Shown here in pieces: positions 8,581 through 16,160 of a stretch of 30,259 bases of DNA. Source of the DNA: Bryobacterales bacterium (GTDB lineage: Bacteria; Acidobacteriota; Terriglobia; Bryobacterales; Bryobacteraceae); assembly GCA_016789785.1 (NCBI GenBank), contig JAEUQE010000094.1, forward strand, positions 1-30,259. Direction: 5' to 3'. The first letter of the stretch is position 1. Each line of letters begins with the position of its first letter. The translations under genes and the position numbers were made by a program. The notes below the pieces were generated by a model. It did not search any database and was not told the origin of the DNA. It worked only from the letters and a program-made list of their open reading frames with translations.

Positions 8581-8624
8581 TAAGACCTCGGCGATCGCGC
8601 ATTTTCGTTCACCTCGCCCTGCAC
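8581..8624 (-). repeat. 44-bp dispersed repeat, copy 1
   Basis: Read on the minus strand it begins GTGCAGGGCGAGGTGAACGA. It matches 24010-24053 (plus strand) at 39 of 44 positions, with the first 33 bp differing at one base. It lies in the space between the convergent GMC and sulfatase genes. Confidence 0.8.
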
Positions 8625-8709
8625 GAGACAAGTCAGTCTGGTCTCGGCGCGGGCTCATAGGCAAGCGCCACGGTGAGGTGCGCGGAGGCAAGTACCACGC
8701 AATCGGGCG

Positions 8710-10050
8710 TCATCCCAACCGCGACCTCCACGCGCCGTACCGCGCACCAAGCTGTGCGACCCGGTCCGGTTGAGCCGGCGCGAGATCGTTGCGTTCGCCC
8801 TGGTCCGCTTCCAGATCGTACAGTTGCCACGGATGCTTCGAATCGGGACGCACCAGTTTCCAGTTGCCGGTCCGCAAGGCCTGATGCTTCTGGTATTCGA
8901 AGTACAGCGCATCGTGAACGGGCTTCGGATCCCCCCGCAGTGCCGAGGTGGGATCGCGCCCGTCGAGCAAAGGCTCGCCCGGAACGGGCACTCCGGCGGC
9001 GGCCAGCGACATCGGCAGCAGATCCATCGCGCTCAGCATGACCTTGCAGTCCGCCCCTGTCGGCGTCACGCCCGGCCAGCGAGCCATGCCTGCCACGCGG
9101 ATTCCGCCTTCCCAACAAGTGACGCCACCGTCGCGGAGCGGCGCGTTGGTCTGCACCTCCAATCCCCGCTGCGGCAGCATGAACGCACCGTTGTCCGACC
9201 CGATGTAGACCACCGTCGAATCCGTCAACCGCAAGGCCTCGAGCGCCGCAAGCACGCGCCCGATGGCATCGTCCAAGGCTGTCACCACCACCCGGTACCG
9301 CTTGCGGTCATCCGTCTCCTTGGGCGAGTAGCCATACTCGGCGAAATACTTCTCCGGCGCCTGCCACTCCGGACTCTCGCCGGGACTTAGATTCGCCTTA
9401 TTCGGAAAGTGCGGCGAATTGAACGGCAGATACAGGAAAAACGGTTGGGAGCGCTTGCGGCGCAGAAAGCCAATCGCCTCGTTTGCGAAGAGATCCACGG
9501 AGTAGCCCTCCGCTCGGGCCGGCTCCGTCCCACGATACATATCGAGTTCGCCGTTGTAAATGTGCGAGTAGTAATCGATGTTACCCGAGCGGTGCCCAAA
9601 GAATTCGTCAAATCCCCGTTCCGTCGGGCGGCTGCCGGGTGCGAAGCCGAGGTTCCACTTTCCGAAGCAGGCCGTCGCGTAGCCGTAAGGTTTCAGGTAT
9701 TGCGGAATGATTTTCTCGCTATGGGACAGTCCGATGCCTCTCTTGTTTTCATCGGGACGCAACTGATAGTTCAGGCCGCAGCGGATCGGATGACGGCCCG
9801 TGAGCAGGCCCGCGCGGGAAGCCGTGCAGGTGGGCGAAGCGCAGTAGAAATTGACGAACCGCACTCCCTGCGTCGCGAACCGGTCCAGATGGGGGGACTT
9901 GATCTCGGTGTTGCCGTAGCATCCGAGATCGCCATAGCCGAGGTTGTCGACCGTGATCAGGAGAATGTTGCGCCGGCGGACCGGCTGGGCCGCGAGCGGC
10001 AGCGAGGCGAGTGTGCTGGCAAATGCGCGTCTGGTCAACATCGGGTCCAT
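8710..10050 (-). CDS. secreted type I (formylglycine) sulfatase
   Basis: Hydrolyses sulfate esters, most likely on polysaccharides or other extracytoplasmic substrates. The protein starts with MDPMLTRRAFASTLASLPLAAQP, a twin-arginine-like signal peptide. The ATG at 10041 is an equally good start, and the frame stays open upstream to 10380 without protein-like sequence. Numbering from 10050: metal-binding D35-N36 in ITVDNLGYGD; the sulfatase signature C75-T-A-S-R79, whose Cys is converted to formylglycine; K131 in FGKWNLG; and a later SDNG motif. Length (446 aa) is normal. Odd point: the widely conserved His of GKWHLG is Asn here. No formylglycine-generating enzyme or anSME lies in the window. 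The gene converges on the GMC gene and is divergent from the sigma-factor operon. Confidence 0.9.
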   Translation of the reverse strand: MDPMLTRRAFASTLASLPLAAQPVRRRNILLITVDNLGYGDLGCYGNTEIKSPHLDRFATQGVRFVNFYCASPTCTASRAGLLTGRHPIRCGLNYQLRPDENKRGIGLSHSEKIIPQYLKPYGYATACFGKWNLGFAPGSRPTERGFDEFFGHRSGNIDYYSHIYNGELDMYRGTEPARAEGYSVDLFANEAIGFLRRKRSQPFFLYLPFNSPHFPNKANLSPGESPEWQAPEKYFAEYGYSPKETDDRKRYRVVVTALDDAIGRVLAALEALRLTDSTVVYIGSDNGAFMLPQRGLEVQTNAPLRDGGVTCWEGGIRVAGMARWPGVTPTGADCKVMLSAMDLLPMSLAAAGVPVPGEPLLDGRDPTSALRGDPKPVHDALYFEYQKHQALRTGNWKLVRPDSKHPWQLYDLEADQGERNDLAPAQPDRVAQLGARYGAWRSRLG

Positions 10051-10169
10051 TCCGGAAGCGGCAGCATTCCGTAAGCGTACCTGATCGCGGATGGTTCCAG
10101 CGGCGATCCCAGGCCTCCCGCTCCCCGGTTCGAGTGGTTTTCTTGCTGGCCCTCGCACCGGATCGCGGT

Positions 10170-10175
10170 TAGAAT
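10170..10175 (+). promoter_or_regulatory. candidate -10 box upstream of the ECF sigma gene
   Basis: TAGAAT matches five of six positions of the -10 consensus in the 263-bp space between the divergent sulfatase and sigma-factor genes. No -35 box at good spacing was found. The region also contains pyrimidine-rich stretches but nothing else I can name. Confidence 0.25.
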
Positions 10176-10313
10176 CGAAGTAGCAAGCTTGGGAAGCGGA
10201 GTGTGTAGACCCTCCGCCCTCCCCAACGTCAGGAAAGGGATGATGCCGGCGCACCCCCTCAGCCCGACCGCCCCGGCGAGCCAACCTCGCCGCAGCCGAG
10301 GAGTTTCCTGCGA

Positions 10314-10946
10314 ATGAGCCTTCCTCCGCCGCAACCTTCCCCGCCAGCCAGTGTTCATGACAGTGTGGTGGCTGTCGCAAATCTGGAACGTGATGCCGAA
10401 CTGATGCTCCGGGTCAAGGATGGCTGTACCAGCAGCTTTTCCTTGTTGCTGGAACGGCACCGGCTCGCGGTGATCCATTTCCTCTATCGCATGGTGCAGA
10501 ATCAAGCGGTGGCCGAGGAACTCGCGCAGGAGGTTTTCCTGCGTGTTTACCGGTCCCGCACCAGCTATGAGCCGACCGCGAAGTTCACCACCTGGCTGTT
10601 CCGGATCGCTACTCATCTCGCGCTCAACAATATTCGCGATGGGCGGTACGAAAAGGGACAGGAAAGCCTCGACAACGAGGTCGCCGATGGCTTGGCGAGG
10701 CAGGTGCCGGATCGCTTACCCACCGTGGAACAGTCCCTCCTCAAGGATGTTCGCCGGCAGGAGATCCGCCAGGCCATTGAAGCTTTGCCCGAGAAACAAC
10801 GCGCCGCGGTGCTCATGCACAAGTATCAGGAGATGGAGTACTCGCAGATCGCCGGCGCGCTTGGGTGTTCGGAATCGGCGGTCAAGTCGCTGCTATTCCG
10901 CGCCTACGAGACCTTGAGAAACAGGTTGGCCCATATGGCCCCATGA
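10314..10946 (+). CDS. ECF-type RNA polymerase sigma factor (RpoE-like)
   Basis: An extracytoplasmic-function sigma-70 factor of 210 aa. Region 2 is clear (about residues 35-105): the AEELAQEVFLRVYRS helix, then FTTWLFRIATHLALNNIRD for -10 recognition and melting. Region 4 (about 155-207) is the helix-turn-helix LPEKQRAAVLMH...YSQIAGALGCSESAVKSLLFRA for -35 recognition. An acidic linker joins them. ATG 10314 has GAGGAG about 10 nt upstream. A zinc-type anti-sigma gene and a secreted DUF3106 gene follow on the same strand, so the sigma factor is probably held inactive at the membrane by the anti-sigma factor and released by an envelope signal. Autoregulation is likely but not demonstrated by the sequence. 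Confidence 0.93.
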   Translation: MSLPPPQPSPPASVHDSVVAVANLERDAELMLRVKDGCTSSFSLLLERHRLAVIHFLYRMVQNQAVAEELAQEVFLRVYRSRTSYEPTAKFTTWLFRIATHLALNNIRDGRYEKGQESLDNEVADGLARQVPDRLPTVEQSLLKDVRRQEIRQAIEALPEKQRAAVLMHKYQEMEYSQIAGALGCSESAVKSLLFRAYETLRNRLAHMAP

Positions 10947-11029
10947 TGACGGATCGCGCAAGGCAGGCTGGGAATGAAGAGAGAGAGAGCAGGCCAGGGA
11001 AGGGAAGTTCGTGAATTAGGGAATCGCAA

Positions 11030-11593
11030 ATGGCACTTACAAATTACAACAACAAATTACCGTGCCCTTTGACCTCCGGCGAGGCCGAGGCCGCAATCCT
11101 ACTCGACTACTGTAACCGCAAGCTGGATTCCGAATCCACCGCGATCCTCGAACGGCACATCCGTCAGTGCCCGGATTGCGAGGCCTTTGCCTCTTCGCAG
11201 TCGCTGTTGTGGCAGTCGCTCGATTCCTATGAAGCCATGCCCGTCTCGGCGGATTTCGACCGTGAACTGTATGCCCGCATCGACGCCGAAGAGCAGCGTC
11301 CCACCTGGAGCAAGCTGTGGAACCGGCTGTGGGGCCGGATCACGATGGGCGGCACGCTGACCGGTGCGCAACTGTGGCGGCCCGCACTGCCAGTGGCCGC
11401 ATGCCTAGTGGTCGCCGCGGGGCTCTACTTCCGTCCCGGCATGGAGGGCGGACTCTCCCACCCGTCCATGAATCCGCTCAGTGAAACGGGCGAGGTGGTC
11501 ATCCAGGCGGAACAGATCGAATCCGAACTCGAAGACATGGAGATGCTGCGGGATCTCGGCGCGTTGGAGGCTGGCGGACAGCGCCAGATGTGA
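11030..11593 (+). CDS. membrane-anchored zinc-type anti-sigma factor
   Basis: A 187-aa protein. The N-terminal cytoplasmic domain carries H43-x3-C47-x2-C50 (HIRQCPDC), the hallmark of the zinc-binding anti-sigma domain that wraps around ECF sigma factors. One membrane segment follows at about 117-134 (WRPALPVAACLVVAAGLYF), then a short, acidic extracytoplasmic tail (residues ~150-180, rich in Glu). ATG 11030 follows an AGGGA-type ribosome-binding site. It lies 83 bp after the sigma gene and 7 bp before the DUF3106 gene. It is the probable partner of the sigma factor encoded at 10314; the inducing signal is unknown. Confidence 0.88.
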   Translation: MALTNYNNKLPCPLTSGEAEAAILLDYCNRKLDSESTAILERHIRQCPDCEAFASSQSLLWQSLDSYEAMPVSADFDRELYARIDAEEQRPTWSKLWNRLWGRITMGGTLTGAQLWRPALPVAACLVVAAGLYFRPGMEGGLSHPSMNPLSETGEVVIQAEQIESELEDMEMLRDLGALEAGGQRQM

Positions 11594-11600
11594 GGGCCCA

Positions 11601-12110
11601 ATGACTCCCCGTTGGTTCGTCCCCGTGGTCGCCGCCGCGATCCTGATGGGAGCGCCCCCCGACGCTTCCGCGCAGCTCCGCAAAGGTCCGATTCTGCCCA
11701 AGGCCAAGGCTGGCCGCCAGGCCAAGAAAGGGCAGATGATCGACAAGTTCAGCGAAATGTCGCCGGAGGAACGCCGCCGGGTTCTCGACAAGCTTCCACC
11801 CGAGCGCCGCAAGCGCGTCGAGGACAATCTGAAGGACTATAAGAATCTGTCGCCCGAGCAGAAAGAACGTCTGCAGCGCTTTCAGGATTTGCCGCCGGAG
11901 AAGCAACGGGCCGCGCGCAAGGTATTTCGCGACATGAACGCCTTGCCGCAGGACCGCAAGCAGGAGGTGCGCCGCGAGTTAGTCAAACTCCGCCGCATGA
12001 CTCCCGAGGATCGCGAGACCCGCTATCAAAGTGAAGAGTTCCGGGGCCGCTTCAGTGCGGATGAGCGTAAGATTCTGGAAGGGATGACGGACCTTATCCC
12101 GCCGGAGTAA
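11601..12110 (+). CDS. secreted DUF3106-like protein
   Basis: Starts at ATG 11601, 7 bp after the anti-sigma stop, with GAGGG just upstream; an earlier in-frame ATG inside the anti-sigma gene is rejected. Residues 1-25 form a signal peptide ending ASAQ. The rest is highly charged and helical, built from repeats of the type (M/L)(S/P)PE-(E/K/R)-R spaced about 20-25 residues apart (SPEERRRVLDKLPPERRKR, NLSPEQKERLQRF, DLPPEKQRAAR, MTPEDRETRY). This is the pattern of DUF3106, a family of unknown function. As the third gene of a sigma/anti-sigma operon it may be a periplasmic sensor or target, loosely recalling CpxP/RseA-type stress modules; that is inference. Confidence 0.8.
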   Translation: MTPRWFVPVVAAAILMGAPPDASAQLRKGPILPKAKAGRQAKKGQMIDKFSEMSPEERRRVLDKLPPERRKRVEDNLKDYKNLSPEQKERLQRFQDLPPEKQRAARKVFRDMNALPQDRKQEVRRELVKLRRMTPEDRETRYQSEEFRGRFSADERKILEGMTDLIPPE

Positions 12111-12114
12111 GGCG

Positions 12115-12687
12115 TTAATCCAACTTCAAAATGATCGGCTTCCGATCGTTGAAACCAACATCGATCGTCCGGACTGCGCAGACCTTGGCGCCATCCAGCA
12201 GCGAGAACAAATAACGGCCCGGCGGCAAGTCATCGAACTGATAACGTCCCCGAAAAAGGCGGTGCAGCGATGGGCTCCGGCTGAACGCACAGTGCAAAGG
12301 AGTAACCAGCAGATCCGGGCAGAGGCTGGTGGATGTATCCCCTCCCTCGATCTGAACGCTTGCGGAGTTCTTATGCCGGTCACTAAGTCCGCCCAGCGGC
12401 AGACAGAACATCAGCCGCTGCGTGGATTCGGTGATTTCCAACGAACGCACTACGCTCTCAAACCCTTTTACAGTTACTTCGAACACCCGCTTGCCTCGCC
12501 TGATCTCGAATGTTCCCGGAGTTAGTCCTCGCTTCGGCCTGGCGCCGTCAATCTTCATGTCGAAACCGGTCAGCCTGCCGCCAAACGGATCGACCGCGGT
12601 GATCTCAACAGTGACAGGCGGTAGTATCGATTCGTCAAGCCGGACGACTTGATTCAACATACTCAGCAGCACCAACACGAGACTCAT
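12115..12687 (-). CDS. secreted hypothetical protein (190 aa)
   Basis: ATG 12687 is chosen because MSLVLVLLSMLNQ makes a short signal-peptide-like N-terminus and AAGGAG lies 12 nt upstream. The frame also runs further to 12750. The mature part looks like two beta-sandwich segments. The first contains VTVEITAVDPFGGRLTGFDMKIDG and RRGKRVFEVTVKGFESVVRSLEI, resembling carboxypeptidase-regulatory or PEGA-type folds. The second ends with FDDLPPGRYLFSLLDGAKV and TIDVGFNDRKPIILKLD, a typical surface beta-domain ending. Two such domains in series suggest an envelope protein. No enzyme motif is seen. It converges on the DUF3106 gene, with only 4 bp between the stops. Confidence 0.7.
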   Translation of the reverse strand: MSLVLVLLSMLNQVVRLDESILPPVTVEITAVDPFGGRLTGFDMKIDGARPKRGLTPGTFEIRRGKRVFEVTVKGFESVVRSLEITESTQRLMFCLPLGGLSDRHKNSASVQIEGGDTSTSLCPDLLVTPLHCAFSRSPSLHRLFRGRYQFDDLPPGRYLFSLLDGAKVCAVRTIDVGFNDRKPIILKLD

Positions 12688-12858
12688 GTGAACCGTTGTC
12701 TCCTTTGTTCGATTACAGACTGCGACCCAGGAAACCGTGAACTCAGCCAATCATACTTCAACCCGCCGCTGACCAACCCCACGCACTTCCGGCAACGCGC
12801 CCGCCACTCATGAGATGCTGAAAGTTCCGCCCCGGCGCGCCCGGCCGGAGTTCGCATC

Positions 12859-13875
12859 ATGACCCCCGTGTCGAAACCCGCAATCCGCCGCCGGCTCACC
12901 GCGCCAGAGTATGTCGAGGGCATTCTCGCCTGTGACCGCGTGATCCTCGCCCGAGCCATTACCCTGATGGAGAGCGACCTCGACTCGGATCAGGAACTCG
13001 CCGCCGAGGTGTTGGATGGGTGCCTGCCGCACACCGGCCGGTCCCGCCGCGTGGGCGTTGCGGGCGTGCCCGGCGCCGGCAAGAGCACCTTTCTCGACGC
13101 GCTCGGCATGCACCTGATCGTGGACCGGGGCGAACGGGTAGCCGTGCTTTCCGTCGACCCATCCAGCCCGATCTCCGGCGGCAGCATTCTGGGTGATAAG
13201 ACCCGCATGGAACGCCTTGCCGCGCAGGAACGCGCATTCATCCGCCCGTCGGCCTCGCGGGGGCACCTCGGCGGCGTCGCGCGCCGGACCCGTGAGTGCA
13301 TGCTTCTGGCCGAGGCTGCCGGCTTCCAAAACGTTTTGATTGAAACAGTTGGCGTCGGCCAGTCAGAAACCGCCCTGCGCACCATGACCGATACGTTCCT
13401 GCTGCTACTAATTCCCGGAGCGGGCGATGAATTGCAAGGAATGAAGCGTGGCATCTTGGAGATGACCGATCTGTTGGCCATCAACAAAGCCGACGGCGAC
13501 AACCGGGAGCGCGCGGCGCAGGCCCAACGCGCTTACGAATTCGGCTTTCATCTTTTCAGCACACCCGCCGATGGGTGGCACCCGCGCGTGATGACGTGTT
13601 CCGCCCTCACCGGCGAGAGCATCCCGGCGGTATGGGAGGTCGTACTTTCTCACGAAGCCCATACCACCGCCAACGGCGCCCGTGAGGCCCGCCGCCGTCA
13701 GCAGGCTCTCGAGTGGATGCGCTCCCAAATCCAGGAGCAACTGGAATCTGAGTTTCGACGCCACCCCGCTGTCCGCGCTGCCATGCCGGCCATGGAGCAG
13801 CATGTTCGTGACGGCCTCTGGTCGCCATCGCACGCTGCACGCCGTCTGCTGGCGTTGTTTCATCGAAAGGACTGA
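12859..13875 (+). CDS. meaB: methylmalonyl-CoA mutase-associated GTPase MeaB
   Basis: A 338-aa G3E-family GTPase (ArgK/MeaB/YgfD group) that protects methylmalonyl-CoA mutase and controls loading of its adenosylcobalamin cofactor. Visible motifs: Walker A GVPGAGKST (69-77), SVDPSSPISGGSILGDKTRM (98-117) typical of MeaB, the Walker B/switch segment ETVGVGQSE (162-170), and base-recognition NKAD (209-212). The C-terminal helical arm (about 270-338) that mediates dimerisation is complete. ATG 12859 has GGAG 8 nt upstream. The CoA-transferase gene begins 12 bp after the stop, so they are almost certainly one operon. The mutase subunits themselves are not in the window. Confidence 0.95.
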   Translation: MTPVSKPAIRRRLTAPEYVEGILACDRVILARAITLMESDLDSDQELAAEVLDGCLPHTGRSRRVGVAGVPGAGKSTFLDALGMHLIVDRGERVAVLSVDPSSPISGGSILGDKTRMERLAAQERAFIRPSASRGHLGGVARRTRECMLLAEAAGFQNVLIETVGVGQSETALRTMTDTFLLLLIPGAGDELQGMKRGILEMTDLLAINKADGDNRERAAQAQRAYEFGFHLFSTPADGWHPRVMTCSALTGESIPAVWEVVLSHEAHTTANGAREARRRQQALEWMRSQIQEQLESEFRRHPAVRAAMPAMEQHVRDGLWSPSHAARRLLALFHRKD

Positions 13876-13887
13876 CTAAGCACTGAT

Positions 13888-15390
13888 ATGGCACTTCCGT
13901 TTCCCGTTCTGACGGCTGAAGAGGCAGCCGCAATGATTGACCACGGCTCCACCATCGGCTTCAGCGGCTTCACACCCGCAGGCTCGCCGAAGGCCATCCC
14001 TCTGGCGCTAGCCAAGAAAGCCCAAGCCGAACACGACGCTGGCCGCCCGTTCCAGGTTGGGGTAATTACCGGCGCGTCCACCGGTCCTTCGCTGGACGGC
14101 GCACTTGCCAAGGCGGAAGCCATCCGCTTTCGCACGCCCTACCAGTCCGACCCGACCCTCCGCGCGCAGATCAACTCCGGCAAGGTCAGGTTCGTCGACA
14201 TGCACCTGTCGATCCTGCCGCAGATCGTGCGGTACGGTTTTCTCGGTCCGGTTCACTGGGCGGTGGTGGAAGCCGCGGAGGTGATGGCCGGGGGCGGGAT
14301 CGTTCTGACGTCCGCTGTCGGCGCCGCGCCCACCTATCTCCGCCAAGCCAGCCGCATTCTGATCGAATGCAATTCCTTCCACACCCCTGACCTGCTCGGC
14401 ATGCACGACATTTTCGAGCCACAGGATCCACCCACGCGTTCCGACATCCCGATCTTCCACGCCGATGACCGCGCCGGCTCGCCGATCTGCCACGTGGATC
14501 CGAAGAAGATCGCGGGCATCGTGTACACCAATGCGCCCGACGAGAACGGCGCGTTCAGTGACTCTACTCCCGTTACCGAAAAAATTGGCCAGAATGTCGC
14601 CGATTTTCTGGTGGATGAGATCCGCGCCGGCCGCATTCCTTCGACGTTCCTGCCGTTGCAATCCGGCGTCGGCGACATCGCCAACTCCGTGCTCGGCGCA
14701 CTCGGCCGGCACCCGGATATTCCCGACTTCCAGATGTATACCGAGGTGCTACAGGACTCCGTGGTGCCGCTGCTCGAAAACGGCCGCGTGAAGTTCGCTT
14801 CCACCTGTTCGCTGACTCTAAGCGACGAGATGATGAAGCGGATTTACGGAAATCTCGATTATTTCCGAAAACGAATCCTCATGCGTCCGCAGGAAATTAC
14901 AAATCACCCCGAAATTGTGCGGCGCCTGGGGATTGTTTCCATGAACACCGCCATTGAGATTGACGTTGGCGGGAACGTGAATTCGACGCACGTCATGGGA
15001 CAGCAGATGATGAACGGGATCGGCGGGTCGGGCGACTTCACACGCAACGCCTATCTGTCGTTCTTCTCGTGCCCGTCCACGCAGAAGGGCGGAAAGATCT
15101 CGACCATCGTGCCGCTGGTGAGCCACATGGATCACAGCGAGCATTCGGTGCAGGTGGTGGCGACCGAGTGGGGTGTCGCCGATCTGCGCGGCAAGGATCC
15201 GCACGAGCGTGCGCGGCTGATCATCGACAAATGCGCGCACCCCGATTATCGCGAGCCGTTGCGTGAGTATCTTGCCGTCGCCCGCAAAGGCCACGAGCCG
15301 TTCTCCGCCAACCACGCTTTCGCCTTGCATCAGAAGTTCCTCGCCGATGGCGATATGCACGGCGTAAGCTTCGGCGCGCTGGTCGGTTGA
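13888..15390 (+). CDS. succinyl-CoA:carboxylate CoA-transferase (acetyl-CoA hydrolase/transferase family)
   Basis: A full-length 500-aa member of the Cat1/AarC/ScpC family. Clear family blocks: GFTPAGSPKAIP near the N-terminus, QSGVGDIANSVLGAL (258-272), MYTEVLQDS (283-291), and EIDVGGNVNSTHVMG with MMNGIGGSGDFTRNAY (about 357-395). E286 in MYTEVLQD is the probable CoA-thioester-forming Glu by family analogy. These enzymes move CoA from succinyl-CoA to acetate or propionate, or the reverse. In E. coli a meaB homologue and scpC sit in one operon for succinate/propionate interconversion, so the neighbour favours a propionyl-CoA:succinate role. An AarC-like acetate role remains possible. Only 12 bp separate it from meaB. 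Confidence 0.9.
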   Translation: MALPFPVLTAEEAAAMIDHGSTIGFSGFTPAGSPKAIPLALAKKAQAEHDAGRPFQVGVITGASTGPSLDGALAKAEAIRFRTPYQSDPTLRAQINSGKVRFVDMHLSILPQIVRYGFLGPVHWAVVEAAEVMAGGGIVLTSAVGAAPTYLRQASRILIECNSFHTPDLLGMHDIFEPQDPPTRSDIPIFHADDRAGSPICHVDPKKIAGIVYTNAPDENGAFSDSTPVTEKIGQNVADFLVDEIRAGRIPSTFLPLQSGVGDIANSVLGALGRHPDIPDFQMYTEVLQDSVVPLLENGRVKFASTCSLTLSDEMMKRIYGNLDYFRKRILMRPQEITNHPEIVRRLGIVSMNTAIEIDVGGNVNSTHVMGQQMMNGIGGSGDFTRNAYLSFFSCPSTQKGGKISTIVPLVSHMDHSEHSVQVVATEWGVADLRGKDPHERARLIIDKCAHPDYREPLREYLAVARKGHEPFSANHAFALHQKFLADGDMHGVSFGALVG

Positions 15391-15396
15391 TACCGC

Positions 15397-15425
15397 CCGC
15401 TCCGGAAGTGACATTGACGGAGCGG
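15397..15425 (+). terminator. hairpin after the CoA-transferase gene
   Basis: A perfect 8-bp stem (CCGCTCCG at 15397-15404, CGGAGCGG at 15418-15425) with a 13-nt loop begins 6 bp after the stop codon. No T-tract follows, so it is either a weak terminator or an mRNA 3'-end stabiliser. Confidence 0.35.
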
Positions 15426-15582
15426 CCGCAAACGAAGAACCATCGGAAGTCGTGGGGCTCGGCATCGAGCCAAGCCCCCCTCTCCGGCTCCCGCATTCGT
15501 TGCCATTCGATCTTCAGGAAATCTTCAGACTTCCTCCATAGTGCGCAACGCCCAAAAGGCCGCACTCTGGTCTCAGAAGCCT

Positions 15583-15598
15583 TGCCCGCAACCGGGCA
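15583..15598 (+). promoter_or_regulatory. small hairpin in the leader of the next secreted protein
   Basis: TGCCCG/CGGGCA form a 6-bp stem around a CAAC loop, about 30 nt before the start codon at 15629. A ribosome-binding site (AAGGAG) follows at 15615-15620. It may shape translation. I could not match the leader to a known riboswitch consensus. Confidence 0.25.
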
Positions 15599-15628
15599 GG
15601 TGCTCATCACCGACAAAGGAGTCTGGGA

Positions 15629-16105
15629 ATGAACCGTTGGATGAAACGAATGTGTGGAGCTGCGATCGTCATGGCGATCCCGTGTCTGGCACAGGAAGCA
15701 GGCAGCCGCCCGTGCACGCCGGCGATGCTCAAGGGCGCCTACCTGGTGACGATTAGCGGCACCAGGCCCGCGCCGCGGGTGGCGCCTGGCGGTACGGGGA
15801 TGGTAGGGACGATCGAGGCCGTGACGGGAGTTTTTCTGCAAATGTTCGACGGCAAGGGAGGGCTTACGCAAGCGAGCCAGGTCGTGGTGAAAGGCGCCAT
15901 CAGCGGCCTCTTCCCGGATGAACCCGGCGCAGGGACTTATGATCTCGATGCCAATTGCACTGGTTCGTTTACGGTGCGGCTGCCGCAACTGGCGGCGCCA
16001 CTGGAGAATCGAATGATCGTATTCGACAATGGGCGGCGCTTCAAGGCGGTCGTTGTGGCGCCACAAGCTCTCATGATCTCCGTCGAGGGCGTGCGGGTGG
16101 ATTAG
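15629..16105 (+). CDS. small secreted hypothetical protein (158 aa)
   Basis: ATG 15629 is supported by AAGGAG with 7-8 nt spacing. Residues 1-21 (MNRWMKRMCGAAIVMAIPCLA) form a signal peptide. The mature protein starts near QEAGSRPCTPAMLKGAYLVTISG and contains two cysteines (near residues 29 and 109: RPCTPAM, DANCTGSF) that could form a disulfide. It is beta-rich with many Gly and Val. The pattern 'C-T-x-x-x-L-K-G-x-Y' with a later 'G-T-Y-x-L/V-x-x-x-C-T-G' recurs, to my knowledge, in small secreted proteins of Acidobacteriota of unknown function. Possibly envelope or extracellular. No enzyme motif is visible. Confidence 0.75.
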   Translation: MNRWMKRMCGAAIVMAIPCLAQEAGSRPCTPAMLKGAYLVTISGTRPAPRVAPGGTGMVGTIEAVTGVFLQMFDGKGGLTQASQVVVKGAISGLFPDEPGAGTYDLDANCTGSFTVRLPQLAAPLENRMIVFDNGRRFKAVVVAPQALMISVEGVRVD

Positions 16106-16141
16106 ACGGCCGATGTAAGTCCCTGCCGCAACCATCTACAA

Positions 16142-16160
16142 TGAGGGCTTGGCGCCCTCA
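16142..16160 (+). promoter_or_regulatory. hairpin enclosing the TTG start codon
   Basis: TGAGGGC (16142-16148) pairs perfectly with GCCCTCA (16154-16160), leaving a 5-nt loop (16149-16153) that begins with the TTG start codon of the regulator gene. The only purine-rich stretch near enough to act as a ribosome-binding site (GAGGG) is inside the stem. Such a structure would hold translation low. Confidence 0.4.

Noticed and set aside
8433..8691. Short minus-strand frames reading QGEVNENARS and tandem AATV segments
   Set aside because: They are translations of the 118-bp tandem repeats and the dispersed repeat, not independent genes.
15540..15600. Cobalamin or cyclic-di-GMP riboswitch
   Set aside because: Only fragments resemble the consensus sequences; the key conserved boxes and junctions are missing.
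15221..16135. A 304-codon minus-strand frame across the CoA-transferase end and the next secreted protein
   Set aside because: It overlaps two better supported plus-strand genes and shows no family motifs.
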